This document shows positions 37,058-46,170 of a DNA stretch of 64,000 nucleotides, piece by piece. The stretch is from NCBI GenBank assembly GCA_964498125.1, contig CAZCGE010000059.1, positions 44,068-108,067 on the forward strand, given 5' to 3'. The notes beneath the pieces were generated by a model that worked only from the letters and a program-made list of their open reading frames with translations, was not told the DNA's origin and did no database searches. Numbering within the stretch: the stretch's first letter is position 1; the number at the start of each line of letters is the position of its first letter. Position numbers and translations under genes: made by a program. The DNA is from CAMDBL01 sp964498125 (GTDB lineage Bacteria; Pseudomonadota; Alphaproteobacteria; Rhizobiales; Hyphomicrobiaceae).

Positions 37058-37624
37058 ATGGCTGCCGCGAACTTCGACTTGAAAGACCTCGAAAAACACA
37101 TGCGCACGTCGCTCGACGCGCTGAAGCGTGAGCTTGCGAGCTTGCGCACCGGACGTGCCAGCGCCAACATCCTCGACCAAGTGCAGGTCAGTGTCTATGG
37201 CGGCGCCAAAATGCCGGTCAACCAGTTGGCGACGGTCTCCGTCCCGGAACCGCGCATGGTGACCGTGCAGGTTTGGGACCGCGGCAACGTACAAGCGGTC
37301 GACCGTGCGCTTCGCGAAGCCAATCTCGGTATCAATCCGCTGGTCGATGGCACGCTGATACGGTTGCCGGTGCCCGCGCCGACGGCCGAACGCCGCCTGG
37401 AACTCGTCAAACAGGCCAAGAAGTTCGCCGAGCAGCATCGCGTTGCGATACGCAACGTCCGCCATGACGGCATGGAGCTTCTCAAGAAGCTCGAAAAGGA
37501 CGGCAAGATGAGCCAGGACGAGCACCGCACGAACGTCGCCAAGGTGCAGGAATTGACCGACAAGCTGATCAGGGAGATCGATCAGATCGTCAGCGCCAAG
37601 GAAGGCGAAATCACCAAGGGGTAG
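37058..37624 (+). CDS. frr: Ribosome recycling factor
   Basis: A 188-residue factor that, with EF-G, splits post-termination ribosomes. Recognisable stretches are LRTGRASANILDQVQVSVYGG near residues 29-49, VQVWDRGNVQAVDRALREANLG, IRLPVPAPTAERRLELVKQAKK and the C-terminal coiled region ending LIREIDQIVSAKEGEI. Length and start are standard. Confidence 0.97.
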   Translation: MAAANFDLKDLEKHMRTSLDALKRELASLRTGRASANILDQVQVSVYGGAKMPVNQLATVSVPEPRMVTVQVWDRGNVQAVDRALREANLGINPLVDGTLIRLPVPAPTAERRLELVKQAKKFAEQHRVAIRNVRHDGMELLKKLEKDGKMSQDEHRTNVAKVQELTDKLIREIDQIVSAKEGEITKG

Positions 37625-37711
37625 CCGGCCATGCGGCCAGGTGATACGAATGCCCGCCGCTGAAACAGGTTCATCGTCACGAGAATTGACCAGTTCGAGA
37701 GTGCGCCGGCC

Positions 37712-38470
37712 GTGGCAGAGACCAGTCAGCCGCAGGGATGGGAGATCGAGCGAGGGCCCGTCCCGCGCCATATCGCCATCATCATGGACGGCAATGGCCG
37801 TTGGGCCCGGGAAAGAGGCCTGCCGCGCGCGGTCGGACACCGCATGGGCGTGGAGGCCGTGCGCCGCACAGTGCATGCGGCGATCGCGCTGTCGATTCCC
37901 TATCTGACCATCTACAGCTTTTCGTCCGAGAACTGGTCGCGGCCGGCAACCGAAATCGACGATCTGATGGGCCTGATGAAGCGCTTCATCCGGCGCGATC
38001 TGGCCGAGCTGCATCGCCATGGCGTGCGCCTGCACATCATCGGCGAACGCGAAGGTGTCGACCCGGAACTGCTCGGGCTGATCGACGAGGCGATCACGTT
38101 GACGGCGGCCAACACCGTGCTCAACCTGGTCATCGCCTTCAATTACGGCTCTCGCGCGGAAATTGCCAGGGCGGCGCGCCGGCTCGCCGCCAAGGTCGAG
38201 CAGGGTGAGCTCAAGGTAGCGGACATCGACGTCGCCCGCTTCGGCAGCGAACTCGATACGCACGGCATCCCCGATCCCGACCTGCTGATCCGCACGAGCG
38301 GCGAGATCAGGCTATCCAACTTCCTGCTCTGGCAGTCGGCGTACACCGAGCTGGTGTTTCTGGAGGCCTATTGGCCGGATTTCGGCCGTGAGCTTCTGGA
38401 GCAGGCGATCGAGCAATTCAGGGCGCGCTCGCGTCGTTTCGGCGGGCTCAGCGCCCGCTCCTCGGCTTGA
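37712..38470 (+). CDS. uppS: Isoprenyl (undecaprenyl diphosphate) transferase
   Basis: A 252-residue cis-prenyltransferase making the C55 lipid carrier of peptidoglycan and surface glycans. The catalytic Asp26 lies in HIAIIMDGNGRWARERG, the same position as in E. coli UppS. Other motifs are YSFSSENWSRP, NLVIAFNYGSRAEI and DPDLLIRTSGEIRLSNFLLWQ. The start codon is GTG at 37712. It is nine bases upstream of cdsA. The GT and chain-length genes at the window start would use the same lipid carrier. Confidence 0.95.
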   Translation: MAETSQPQGWEIERGPVPRHIAIIMDGNGRWARERGLPRAVGHRMGVEAVRRTVHAAIALSIPYLTIYSFSSENWSRPATEIDDLMGLMKRFIRRDLAELHRHGVRLHIIGEREGVDPELLGLIDEAITLTAANTVLNLVIAFNYGSRAEIARAARRLAAKVEQGELKVADIDVARFGSELDTHGIPDPDLLIRTSGEIRLSNFLLWQSAYTELVFLEAYWPDFGRELLEQAIEQFRARSRRFGGLSARSSA

Positions 38471-38479
38471 GGCGGGGCC

Positions 38480-39337
38480 ATGGCACAAGAGACGCTCGGT
38501 CGCGCTGGTGGTGGACTATTGAGCAAGCAATTTCACGATCTTGGACTGCGCGTGGCCTCCGGCTTGGTGCTGGCGGCGTTGGCCCTGGCGCTGACCTATT
38601 TCGGAGGTCTGGCCTTTACGGCCTTGGTGATGGCAGTTGCCGCGGCCATGAGCTGGGAGTGGGGACGCATCGTGCGTTCCACCGGCTTCGATGTCGCTGG
38701 CCTGCTGCATATGACTTGCGTGGTCTTGGCGACGGCGCTTGCCGCTGCCGGGCAACTGCCGCTGGCCGGAATCGCGCTGCTGGCTGGCGCACTCGCCATG
38801 CTGCCATTGGTGTGGGGCCGCGCCACGGTATTGTCATGCCTCGGTGTGTTTTATGTCGGCATGCCCGCGGTGGCGCTGATCATTCTGCGCGCCGATGCGA
38901 CGCACGGCCTTGCGGCCGTCTTGTTCGTGATGCTGGTGGTATGGACGGTCGATACCGGCGCGTTCCTGGGGGGGCGAAGTATTGGTGGCCGCAGGCTGTG
39001 GCCGGCGATCTCACCCAACAAGACCTGGGCGGGGTTCATTTGCGGTGTTGGGGCGGGCGTCGCCATGGGGGCAGGGCTGGCGCTGTGGATTGCGGCGCCG
39101 GTGCTGCATCTGATGGTCGTGTCCTTGGTGCTTGGCGCCGTATCCCAGGCGGGCGACTTGGCTGAATCGGCGTTGAAGCGCGAGTTCGGTGTCAAGGACT
39201 CGAGTGCGCTGATTCCCGGCCACGGCGGTTTTCTCGATCGCCTGGATGGCGTCGCCGCCGCTGCGGCAGTCGCCGGGGTGGTGGGTCTGCTCGCCAACGT
39301 CGCTTCGCCCGCCAAGGCGCTGCTTTTTGGTGTCTGA
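38480..39337 (+). CDS. cdsA: Phosphatidate cytidylyltransferase
   Basis: A 285-residue multi-helix membrane enzyme forming CDP-diacylglycerol, the precursor for the psd/pssA pathway also encoded in this window (53.8-55.5 kb). The family signature is near residues 213-245: SQAGDLAESALKREFGVKDS followed by LIPGHGGFLDRLDG. Upstream, GGRSIGGRRLWPAISPNKTW is also conserved. Between uppS and dxr, the standard order. Confidence 0.94.
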   Translation: MAQETLGRAGGGLLSKQFHDLGLRVASGLVLAALALALTYFGGLAFTALVMAVAAAMSWEWGRIVRSTGFDVAGLLHMTCVVLATALAAAGQLPLAGIALLAGALAMLPLVWGRATVLSCLGVFYVGMPAVALIILRADATHGLAAVLFVMLVVWTVDTGAFLGGRSIGGRRLWPAISPNKTWAGFICGVGAGVAMGAGLALWIAAPVLHLMVVSLVLGAVSQAGDLAESALKREFGVKDSSALIPGHGGFLDRLDGVAAAAAVAGVVGLLANVASPAKALLFGV

Positions 39338-39366
39338 GCCCGCCGCAGGAGTAAGGAGCAAGGCTG

Positions 39367-40584
39367 ATGAGCCGAGACCAGGCCGTCCTCGTCGAACTGC
39401 CGAAACCGCACGCGATGCGGCGGCGGATTTCCATTCTCGGGGCTACCGGCTCGGTCGGGCAAAGCACGCTCGACCTGCTATCGCGCTCAGATGACCAGTT
39501 CGAAGTCGTGGCGCTGACGGCCAACAGCAATGCGGCGAAGCTGGCTGAGCAGGCCGTGGCCAGCCGCGCCCGCTTGGCGGTGATCGGCGAGGAAAGCCGC
39601 TATCTGGAATTGAAGGGCGCGTTGTCGGGATCGGGCATCCGCTGCGCGGCCGGCGCCGAGGCGCTGGTGGAAGCGGCGGCCGAGCCGGCGGACTGCATAA
39701 TGGCCGCCATCATGGGTGCGGCGGGACTGAAGCCGACATTCGAGGCGGCGCGCCAGGGGCGGCGGCTGGCCTTGGCCAACAAGGAATGCCTGGTATCGGC
39801 CGGTGAAATCTTCATGAGTGCGGTGGCCGCGGCGGGAACCGAGCTGATCCCGGTCGATTCAGAGCATTCCGCCGCCTTCCAGGCGATCGCCGGCGCTGAC
39901 CCGGCGGGCATCGAGCGCATCACGCTGACGGCTTCGGGTGGACCATTTCGCGGCTGGAGCCTGCAGCAACTCGCCGGCGTCCGCCCCGAGCAAGCGCTGA
40001 AGCATCCCAACTGGTCGATGGGGCGCAAGATCACCATCGATTCCGCGACATTGATGAACAAGGGCCTCGAGCTGATCGAGGCCTACCATCTTTTTCCAGT
40101 GACCGCCGATCAGCTCGATGTCGTCGTGCATCCCCAATCCATCGTGCACTGCCTGGTCGCCTTCACGGACGGATCGGTGCTGGCGCAACTCGCCTGCCCG
40201 GACATGCGCACGCCGATTGCCTACAGCTTGTCCTGGCCCGGCCGCATGCCGGCGCCGACCGAGAGGCTCGATCTGGTCAAGCTTGGCACGTTGACGTTCG
40301 AAGCTCCCGATGTCGGGCGCTTTCCGTGCCTTGGCATTGCACGCCAGGCCTTGGAGAAGGGTGGTGGTGCAACCGCGGTTCTCAATGCGGCCAATGAAGT
40401 CGCGGTCGAGGCCTTCCTCGATCACAAGCTGGGGTTCCTGGCTATCGCTCGCCTGGTCGCCGGCGTGATCGAGGCCGCGGATGCACGCGGCCTTAGCCAG
40501 ATGCCGGCCAGCCTTGCGGACGTGCTGGAGTTGGATTTACAAGCTCGCGACCTGGCGGTTTCCATGCTGCCTGCCTATATTTAG
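39367..40584 (+). CDS. dxr: 1-deoxy-D-xylulose-5-phosphate reductoisomerase
   Basis: A 405-residue NADPH-dependent enzyme of the methylerythritol phosphate pathway to isoprenoids. The nucleotide-binding motif is ISILGATGSVGQSTLDL at residues 21-37. Metal-binding acidic residues are in IPVDSEHSAAFQA (Asp164, Glu166) and the later MNKGLELIEA. The loop ASGGPFRGW is the substrate-closing flap. AAGGAG precedes the ATG. It feeds the prenyl pool used by uppS two genes upstream. Confidence 0.96.
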   Translation: MSRDQAVLVELPKPHAMRRRISILGATGSVGQSTLDLLSRSDDQFEVVALTANSNAAKLAEQAVASRARLAVIGEESRYLELKGALSGSGIRCAAGAEALVEAAAEPADCIMAAIMGAAGLKPTFEAARQGRRLALANKECLVSAGEIFMSAVAAAGTELIPVDSEHSAAFQAIAGADPAGIERITLTASGGPFRGWSLQQLAGVRPEQALKHPNWSMGRKITIDSATLMNKGLELIEAYHLFPVTADQLDVVVHPQSIVHCLVAFTDGSVLAQLACPDMRTPIAYSLSWPGRMPAPTERLDLVKLGTLTFEAPDVGRFPCLGIARQALEKGGGATAVLNAANEVAVEAFLDHKLGFLAIARLVAGVIEAADARGLSQMPASLADVLELDLQARDLAVSMLPAYI

Positions 40585-40646
40585 ACATCGTTAACCTGAT
40601 CGCACGCAGGTAGTGGGTGCGCAGGTGTGATTTGGGAGAAGGCTTG

Positions 40647-41798
40647 ATGGCGTCAGTCATGGATTTCGCGAGCGCACTGGGCGATCGTTTGCTGTTTGTG
40701 GCAGCATTCCTGTTCGTGCTGACCGTCGTTGTCTTCATTCACGAACTCGGCCATTTCCTGGTGGCCCGCTGGTGCGGCGTCGCCGTCAGCACATTTTCAA
40801 TCGGTTTTGGACGAGAAATCTGCGGTTTCGTCGATAAGCACGGCACGCGCTGGCGCATCGCCTGGATCCCCCTGGGCGGCTATGTCAAGTTCATGGACGA
40901 TGACAATGCGGCGAGCGTGCCCAGACGCGAAGATCCGCGGCAGGTGAGCCCGGAGCATGATCCAGGCTCATTTCATGGCAAGCCGGTTTGGCAACGTGCG
41001 GCGGTTGTCGCGGCAGGTCCAATCGCCAACTTCATTCTTGCCATCGTCATCTTCACCGGCATGATGATGCTGATCGGCATTGTCACGTTGGAGCCGCGTG
41101 TCGGCGCCGTGGTGCCCGATTCACCGGCTGCCGCGGCCGGCTTCAAGGCCGGCGACCTGATCCTCAGCATCGATGGACGCGAGATCGAGGATTTCTCCGA
41201 GCTGAAGCATGTCGTCACGATCAATCCCGGCCGCCCACTCAATTTTGTGGTCGATCGCGGCGGTTCGCGGGTGACGCTGACGGTCGTTCCTGAACTCCGG
41301 GAGCAGCAAGACACCATTGCCGGTAAACACAAGAGCGCGCTGATCGGCATCCAGAGTCCCAGCACCGAACGCCGCATTGTGCAGCGCAGCGTTGGCCCAA
41401 TCGAAGCCTTGGGTCGCGCCATTGGTCGCACCAAGGATATCGTTGTCGGCACCGCCAGTTACATCCGCGACGTCGTCACGCGGATCCAGGATCCTGATCA
41501 ACTCGGCGGTGTGATCCGCATCGCCGACGTATCCGGGCAGGTGGCCAAACTGGGTCCCGAGTACTTGATCAACCTGGTGGCGATCCTGTCGGTCAGTATC
41601 GGCCTGCTGAATTTGCTGCCCATTCCGCTACTCGACGGCGGTCATCTGCTGTTTTTTGCCATCGAAGCCGTCAGGCGTAAGCCGCTCAGTCCGCGCATCC
41701 AGGAGTTTGGTTTGAAGATCGGATTCGGTGTTGTGCTCGCGTTGTTCATATTTACCACGATCAACGATCTTCCCATTTTGCGCAAGTGGTTGTCATAG
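40647..41798 (+). CDS. rseP: Site-2 intramembrane zinc protease RseP
   Basis: A 383-residue membrane metalloprotease of the M50 family that cleaves anti-sigma factors or signal-peptide remnants within the bilayer. The zinc-binding HELGH is at residues 32-36 in the first helix and the third ligand in LLDGGHLLFF near residue 330. One PDZ domain is visible (PRVGAVVPDSPAAAAGFKAGD), fewer than the two of E. coli RseP. The start at 40647 follows GGGAGAAGG. Between dxr and bamA, as usual. Confidence 0.94.
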   Translation: MASVMDFASALGDRLLFVAAFLFVLTVVVFIHELGHFLVARWCGVAVSTFSIGFGREICGFVDKHGTRWRIAWIPLGGYVKFMDDDNAASVPRREDPRQVSPEHDPGSFHGKPVWQRAAVVAAGPIANFILAIVIFTGMMMLIGIVTLEPRVGAVVPDSPAAAAGFKAGDLILSIDGREIEDFSELKHVVTINPGRPLNFVVDRGGSRVTLTVVPELREQQDTIAGKHKSALIGIQSPSTERRIVQRSVGPIEALGRAIGRTKDIVVGTASYIRDVVTRIQDPDQLGGVIRIADVSGQVAKLGPEYLINLVAILSVSIGLLNLLPIPLLDGGHLLFFAIEAVRRKPLSPRIQEFGLKIGFGVVLALFIFTTINDLPILRKWLS

Positions 41799-42002
41799 CC
41801 CCGTCGAATCAGGCCCGGTGGCGTATTCTTGCCACTTCCCAGTGAGTTATTGAATCGTTAAAACTTGCCTTCATAGGGGGGTATGCACCTGAGTGCGGCC
41901 AACGAATGCCGTATTCCTGAGTGCGTATCCGATTGGCTGCGTAGTCTGAATACCGACAGGCTGCGCGGTTCCAGGGGGATCGGTGGGAAGGCAAACTCAC
42001 GA

Positions 42003-44351
42003 ATGCCTTTGTTATTCATGAAGTTGTTGGGAAGCGTGCGCCTCGGGCTGCTGACCATCGCGGTTTTATCGGCCGCGGGGGCGGCAGATATGCTGCTGGT
42101 CTCGCAATCCGCTCAAGCCCAAGCTCAAGCTACCGTCGTGCGAGAGATCAAGGTTGCCGGTAATCGGCGCGTTGAACCCGAGACGGTGCGATCTTACCTG
42201 CAGTTCTCGGTCGGCGATGCTTATGACGCGGGCAAAGTCGATCGTTCGCTGAAGGCGTTGTTCGCCACGGGATTGTTTGCCGACGTTCGTATCGATCGGC
42301 AAGGCAATAGCGTTCTGGTGACGGTTACGGAGAACCCCGTCGTCAACCAGGTTGCCTTCGAGGGTAACAGCGAAGTCGATACCCAGACCCTGCAGAACGA
42401 GGTGCAGCTCAAGCCGCGCTCCGTCTTCACCCGCGCCCGGGCGCAGGCCGACGTGCAGCGTATCCTCGATGTTTATCGCCGCCAGGGCCGGTTTGCCGCC
42501 AAGGTCGAGCCGAAGATCATCGAACTCGAGCAAAGCCGGGTCAATCTGGTCTTCGAGATCACCGAGGGTGCCGCGACCAAGGTCAAAGGCATCAACTTCG
42601 TCGGCAACCGAGCCTTCTCCGACTCGCAGTTGCGCGACATCATCAGCACGACCCAGGCTGGCTGGTTCGACTTCCTCAAGGGCACCAGCGTTTATGATCC
42701 CGATCGGCTCAATCTCGATCGCGAGCTGGTGCGGCAATACTATCTGAAGAATGGCTATGCCGATGTGCGCGTCACATCGGCGACGGCCGAACTGGACGCC
42801 GATGGATCAGGCTTCTTCCTCACGGTGGTGGTGGAGGAAGGCGAGCTTTACCGGTTTGGCGAGGTGCGCATCGAGAGCGCGATGCCGGCCATCAATCCGG
42901 ATAAGCTGCGCGGCGAGCTGCTGACGTCGGCCGGCTCCATCTATGATGCCTCCAAGATCGATAAGACGGTCGAGCGCTTGACGCTGACCATTGCCGAGCA
43001 GGGCTCTGCCTTCGCTCGGGTACGTCCGCGGCCAGAGCCTGACAAGGCCAGTCGCGTCATAACGCTCGTCTACGCCATCGACGAGGGTCCGCGCGTCTAC
43101 ATCGAGCGCATCAACGTCATCGGCAACGCCCGGACCAAGGATCATGTGATCCGCCGCGAGTTCCGTCTGGCCGAGGGCGACGCCTTCAACCCACTGATGG
43201 TCGATCGCGCCAAGAAGCGCCTGGATGGGTTGGGCTTCTTCAAGTCGGTGAACGTCAAGAAACGGCAAGGCTCGGCCAGTGACCGCGTCGTGCTCGATAT
43301 CGAGCTGGTGGAGCAGTCGACGGGTGAGCTGTCGTTCGGCGCTGGCTATTCGACGATGGAAGGCGTGATCGGCGATGTCAGCATCTCGGAGCGCAATCTG
43401 CTCGGCAACGGTCAGTTCCTGCGGTTGAGGCTGGCGGGTTCGGCCGAGCGCTTGCAGGCCGACCTCAGCTTCACCGAGCCGCGCTTCCTCGATCAGAACC
43501 TGGCGGCGGGCTTCGATATTTTCCACAAGGACGTGGATCAGACGAGTTCATCGTCATTCAAGTATCGCAAGACCGGCATCAGTCCGCGTCTCGGCTTCCC
43601 ACTGTCGGAAAGCCTGTGGGCGCAGGTCAGCTACCTCTACTCGCATGACAGCATCTACGAAGTCGATCTGACGCGAGCTTCGCGCGCCATCGCCGAATCG
43701 GTAGGCGACGCCGATACCTCGTCGATCGGCGTGTCGCTGACCTATGACGCACGCAATCATCCGAAGAATCCGAACCGCGGCTTCTATCTCCAGGCCGGCG
43801 TCGACTTCGCCGGTCTGGGCGGCGATGTGCAGTACATCCGCTACCTGGCCGAGGGCCGCGCCTATTACCCGATCACCGACAAGATCACATTTGTCGGTCG
43901 TTTGATCGGTGGTCACATCGAGGGCTGGGGCGGCGAGGACGTGCGGCTGCTCGACCTTTTCTTCAAGGGTGGCGAGACCGTGCGCGGCTTCAATCGCGCC
44001 GGCTACGGCCCGCGCGACCTGGTCACTGGTGATGCCCTCGGTGGTGCATCGTTCTGGGCCGTAACCGCGGAAGTGCGCTTCCCACTGCCGTTCGTGCCAG
44101 ACGAACTGGGCATGACCGGTGCGGTGTTCGCCGATGCGGGCTCGCTGTTCAATGCAGGTGCATTTGCAAAGAGTTTCAACGGCAACGGTCTGACACTGGC
44201 TGACGACAACACGGTGCGTGCCTCCGTCGGCGGCAGCCTCTTGTGGAACTCGCCGGTTGGTCCCATCCGCCTCGACATCGCGCACGCGCTGATGAAAGAG
44301 TCCTACGACAAGGAACAACTTGTCCGATTTGGTGCATCGACGAAGTTCTGA
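42003..44351 (+). CDS. bamA: Outer-membrane protein assembly factor BamA
   Basis: A 782-residue Omp85-family protein that inserts beta-barrel proteins in the outer membrane. A signal peptide (residues about 6-40, ending SAQAQAQA) is followed by five POTRA repeats with motifs such as IKVAGNRRVEPETVRSYL, INFVGNRAFSDSQLRDI and INVIGNARTKDHVIRREF. The C-terminal barrel has GGETVRGFNRAGYGPRD with the conserved RGF loop, and ends in phenylalanine. In-frame starts exist from 41883; 42003 or 42018 is likelier given the signal peptide. The skp-lpxD-fabZ-lpxA-lpxB genes that usually follow are missing here. Confidence 0.95.
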   Translation: MPLLFMKLLGSVRLGLLTIAVLSAAGAADMLLVSQSAQAQAQATVVREIKVAGNRRVEPETVRSYLQFSVGDAYDAGKVDRSLKALFATGLFADVRIDRQGNSVLVTVTENPVVNQVAFEGNSEVDTQTLQNEVQLKPRSVFTRARAQADVQRILDVYRRQGRFAAKVEPKIIELEQSRVNLVFEITEGAATKVKGINFVGNRAFSDSQLRDIISTTQAGWFDFLKGTSVYDPDRLNLDRELVRQYYLKNGYADVRVTSATAELDADGSGFFLTVVVEEGELYRFGEVRIESAMPAINPDKLRGELLTSAGSIYDASKIDKTVERLTLTIAEQGSAFARVRPRPEPDKASRVITLVYAIDEGPRVYIERINVIGNARTKDHVIRREFRLAEGDAFNPLMVDRAKKRLDGLGFFKSVNVKKRQGSASDRVVLDIELVEQSTGELSFGAGYSTMEGVIGDVSISERNLLGNGQFLRLRLAGSAERLQADLSFTEPRFLDQNLAAGFDIFHKDVDQTSSSSFKYRKTGISPRLGFPLSESLWAQVSYLYSHDSIYEVDLTRASRAIAESVGDADTSSIGVSLTYDARNHPKNPNRGFYLQAGVDFAGLGGDVQYIRYLAEGRAYYPITDKITFVGRLIGGHIEGWGGEDVRLLDLFFKGGETVRGFNRAGYGPRDLVTGDALGGASFWAVTAEVRFPLPFVPDELGMTGAVFADAGSLFNAGAFAKSFNGNGLTLADDNTVRASVGGSLLWNSPVGPIRLDIAHALMKESYDKEQLVRFGASTKF

Positions 44352-44417
44352 TGTCGGGCCTGTGCTGGTCGCCTTCGGTGTGTCGCGGTTGGGCTTGACC
44401 GGTCCTCCACCCCCACG

Positions 44418-44449
44418 AGCCTTCGCCGGCGACTCCGGCGAGGCTTTAT
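44418..44449 (+). terminator. Terminator after bamA
   Basis: AGCCTTCGCCGG pairs with CCGGCGAGGCT, with one bulged T, followed by TTTA. It lies 66 bp after the bamA stop and closes the long translation and envelope block. Confidence 0.75.
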
Positions 44450-44629
44450 GCGGCTCGCCCTGCACTTTGCTCGATCATCCGGTCGCGAACTTCAGCGGGC
44501 CCTGGGCTACTCGACGCGGTGCAGGGCTTCGCGTATAGGCTGGGCCGACGCCGCGGCGGCCAGGGTACGGGGGCGAGCGGCTCGGTATTCACACCTAACG
44601 CTCAGAGCGGCACCACAGGAGCCGGAGAC

Positions 44630-44857
44630 ATGGCGGACAAGACACTCGATGCCAAGGGCCTCAGTTGCCCGCTGCCAATCCTGAAGGCAAAAAAGGCGAT
44701 CGGCGAGGTGCCCAAGGGTGGCACGCTCGAGGTCCTGGCGACAGATCCCGGCGCCGTGGCCGACTTTCAAGCGTTCTGCAAGGCCACCGGCCACGCCCTG
44801 GTCGAGCATGGCGAAGCCGGCGGGACCTACCGCTTCCTCATCCAGCGCTCGCTGTGA
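44630..44857 (+). CDS. TusA-like sulfurtransferase
   Basis: A 75-residue SirA/TusA-family protein. It carries the defining Cys-Pro-x-Pro motif in LDAKGLSCPLPILKAKKAI with the persulfide cysteine at position 13, and ends TGHALVEHGEAGGTYRFLI. Such proteins pass sulfur for tRNA thiolation, molybdenum cofactor or oxidation pathways. AGGAG and GGAG lie upstream of the ATG at 44630; an in-frame start at 44519 would add unrelated residues. The antitoxin-like gene starts 11 bp downstream. Confidence 0.85.
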   Translation: MADKTLDAKGLSCPLPILKAKKAIGEVPKGGTLEVLATDPGAVADFQAFCKATGHALVEHGEAGGTYRFLIQRSL

Positions 44858-44867
44858 GCGGGCCAAG

Positions 44868-45122
44868 GTGTCTCTAACTGTTTCGCAAGCCGAGGCCACC
44901 AGCGATTGGCGCAAGCTGATTGAAGCCGCTCAGCAGCACCCCGTACGCGTCAGTGGTGACGGCGATCCCGAGGTCATCGTTATGTCGGCAACCGAGTATG
45001 AACGTTTTCGCCGCCTCATCGGCGAGCGTCTGCTGGAAGCCATGGACCGCATGGGGGCCACAGCACAGGCCGCCGGTCTGACGGAGGAAAAGCTCGACGC
45101 GTTGCTGGCCGATGAAAGCTGA
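44868..45122 (+). CDS. Phd/YefM-type antitoxin-like protein
   Basis: An 84-residue protein with the prevent-host-death pattern: VSQAEATSDWRKLIEAAQQHPVRVSGDGDP followed by EVIVMSATEYERFRRLIGE, i.e. an N-terminal DNA-binding dimer domain. The C-terminal tail EEKLDALLADES would normally grip the toxin. The start is taken as GTG at 44868, beginning after the tusA stop. The stop codon overlaps an ATG (45112), the classic position of a PIN-type toxin gene, but that toxin is only a stub here. Confidence 0.7.
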   Translation: MSLTVSQAEATSDWRKLIEAAQQHPVRVSGDGDPEVIVMSATEYERFRRLIGERLLEAMDRMGATAQAAGLTEEKLDALLADES

Positions 45123-45243
45123 GCGAGTCGGAGCGAGGCTGGTCTCGGCCAGCAGGCCGGAAAGGGACCAACAGAGGTCCGATATGCCGCGCCCGGAAGT
45201 GTCGGACCTCGGCCGGTTCCTACGTTGCATGCCTCCGGCATGA
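45112..45243 (+). pseudogene. Truncated toxin stub (probable PIN-family) cut by a palindromic element
   Basis: The ATG at 45112 overlaps the antitoxin stop by the usual toxin-antitoxin arrangement. The peptide begins MKAERV, which is how many PIN-domain partners of such antitoxins begin before their VIDTNVL motif. After six codons the sequence changes to a palindromic repeat, and the frame closes at codon 44. No PIN catalytic acidic residues remain. PIN identity is inference from the first codons and gene arrangement. Confidence 0.45.
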
Positions 45244-45263
45244 CGGCCGGCCTCGTTCCGACG
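45128..45263. repeat. Palindromic element disrupting a toxin gene
   Basis: The outer arms are GTCGGAGCGAGGCTGGTC (45128-45145) and GGCCGGCCTCGTTCCGAC (45246-45263), which pair along 18 positions when G-T wobbles are allowed. Inner perfect stems are GAGGTCCGA (45175-45183) with TCGGACCTC (45203-45211), and CATGCC-TCC-GGCATG (45229-45243). The last resembles the hairpin inside the 20984-21192 element. Confidence 0.65.
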
Positions 45264-45298
45264 CACGCATCCAGCGCACGGCGTGAGCGATCCGCAAC

Positions 45299-45547
45299 TC
45301 AGCGGCTGAAGCCGGCGGATGCGAGAGCGACGCGACAGCGCGAGCCGAGCTGCGTGAACTTCTGCGCGACGCATTGCTTCACTTTGTCGTAGCTCGGGTT
45401 ATCACCAATACAAAGGCGGCGGATGTCCTGCTCGCAGGCCGCGCGCAGGACCGGAGTAACTTCTGGAGGAAGCTTGATGTCTTCGCTTGCCTCGGCCATC
45501 GACACCGACAGAGCGATGAACAACATGACACAACGCCGAAATCGCAT
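45299..45547 (-). CDS. Small secreted cysteine-rich protein
   Basis: An 82-residue protein with a short signal peptide (MLFIALSVSMAEA) and four cysteines after it spaced as CEQDIRRLC, VKQC, SRC, in a helical context with LPPEVTPVLRAACEQDIRRLC. This resembles the short Cys-rich repeat proteins common in Bradyrhizobium-like genomes; function is unknown. GAGGTGGGG precedes the ATG. Divergent from the nitrile-hydratase-like operon. Confidence 0.65.
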   Translation of the reverse strand: MRFRRCVMLFIALSVSMAEASEDIKLPPEVTPVLRAACEQDIRRLCIGDNPSYDKVKQCVAQKFTQLGSRCRVALASAGFSR

Positions 45548-45777
45548 ACCCCACCTCTTTGCATTTTGATGAACGGACTGGCGTCACGGGAAAACGGACC
45601 CAGCATTGGTCGGTGGGGCTCGTGCGCCGCATCGAGCTCGGACCAGACCTGGGTGTAACCAGGCGGTCTTTTGTGTCCACTTCAAGGCAGATCGATGCCC
45701 TTTCCACAGCGCATGCGCGCAGGCAGTATGGGACCGATGGCCGCGGCACAGGCGGCGCGGCGATAAAGGAGCGGATG

Positions 45778-46170
45778 ATGCCCACCCCCGAGCGCAAGAC
45801 CGAGCTGAGAGGCGGAGCGCACGGCCGCGCCGTGCATGATGTTGGCGGCCTCGCTTTCGGCCCGATCGACCAGGAGGAGCATGATCTCGCCCTGTGGGAG
45901 CGGCGGGTCGATGCCATGCTGATCTTGCTCGTGGGCACCAAGAAAGACGCATTCAGCATCGACGCCCTGCGCCGGGTGATCGAGGCCTATGGCGAACAGC
46001 AGTACGACGCCACCACCTACTATCAGAAGTGGATCCGTGCGATCCGCAATCTGCTGCTCGAGCAGGAGATCATCTCAGCCGCCGAGCTGTCCGCCAAGAT
46101 CGCGGCGGTGCGCGCTGAGATCGAGCGCGCGGGGCGCAAGGTGGCAACCGAAGAGGTGCCATTGCCATGA
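45778..46170 (+). CDS. Nitrile hydratase/thiocyanate hydrolase beta N-terminal-half subunit
   Basis: A 130-residue protein equal to only the N-terminal helical half of a nitrile hydratase beta subunit: GPIDQEEHDLALWERRVDAM and EQQYDATTYYQKWIRAIRNLLLE. In ordinary nitrile hydratases this is fused to the barrel half; here that half is the next gene, overlapping by ATGA. The order N-half, C-half, cobalt subunit is that of thiocyanate hydrolase (scnB-scnA-scnC). AAAGGAG precedes two adjacent ATGs (45775, 45778). Substrate is not decided by sequence. Confidence 0.8.
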   Translation: MPTPERKTELRGGAHGRAVHDVGGLAFGPIDQEEHDLALWERRVDAMLILLVGTKKDAFSIDALRRVIEAYGEQQYDATTYYQKWIRAIRNLLLEQEIISAAELSAKIAAVRAEIERAGRKVATEEVPLP

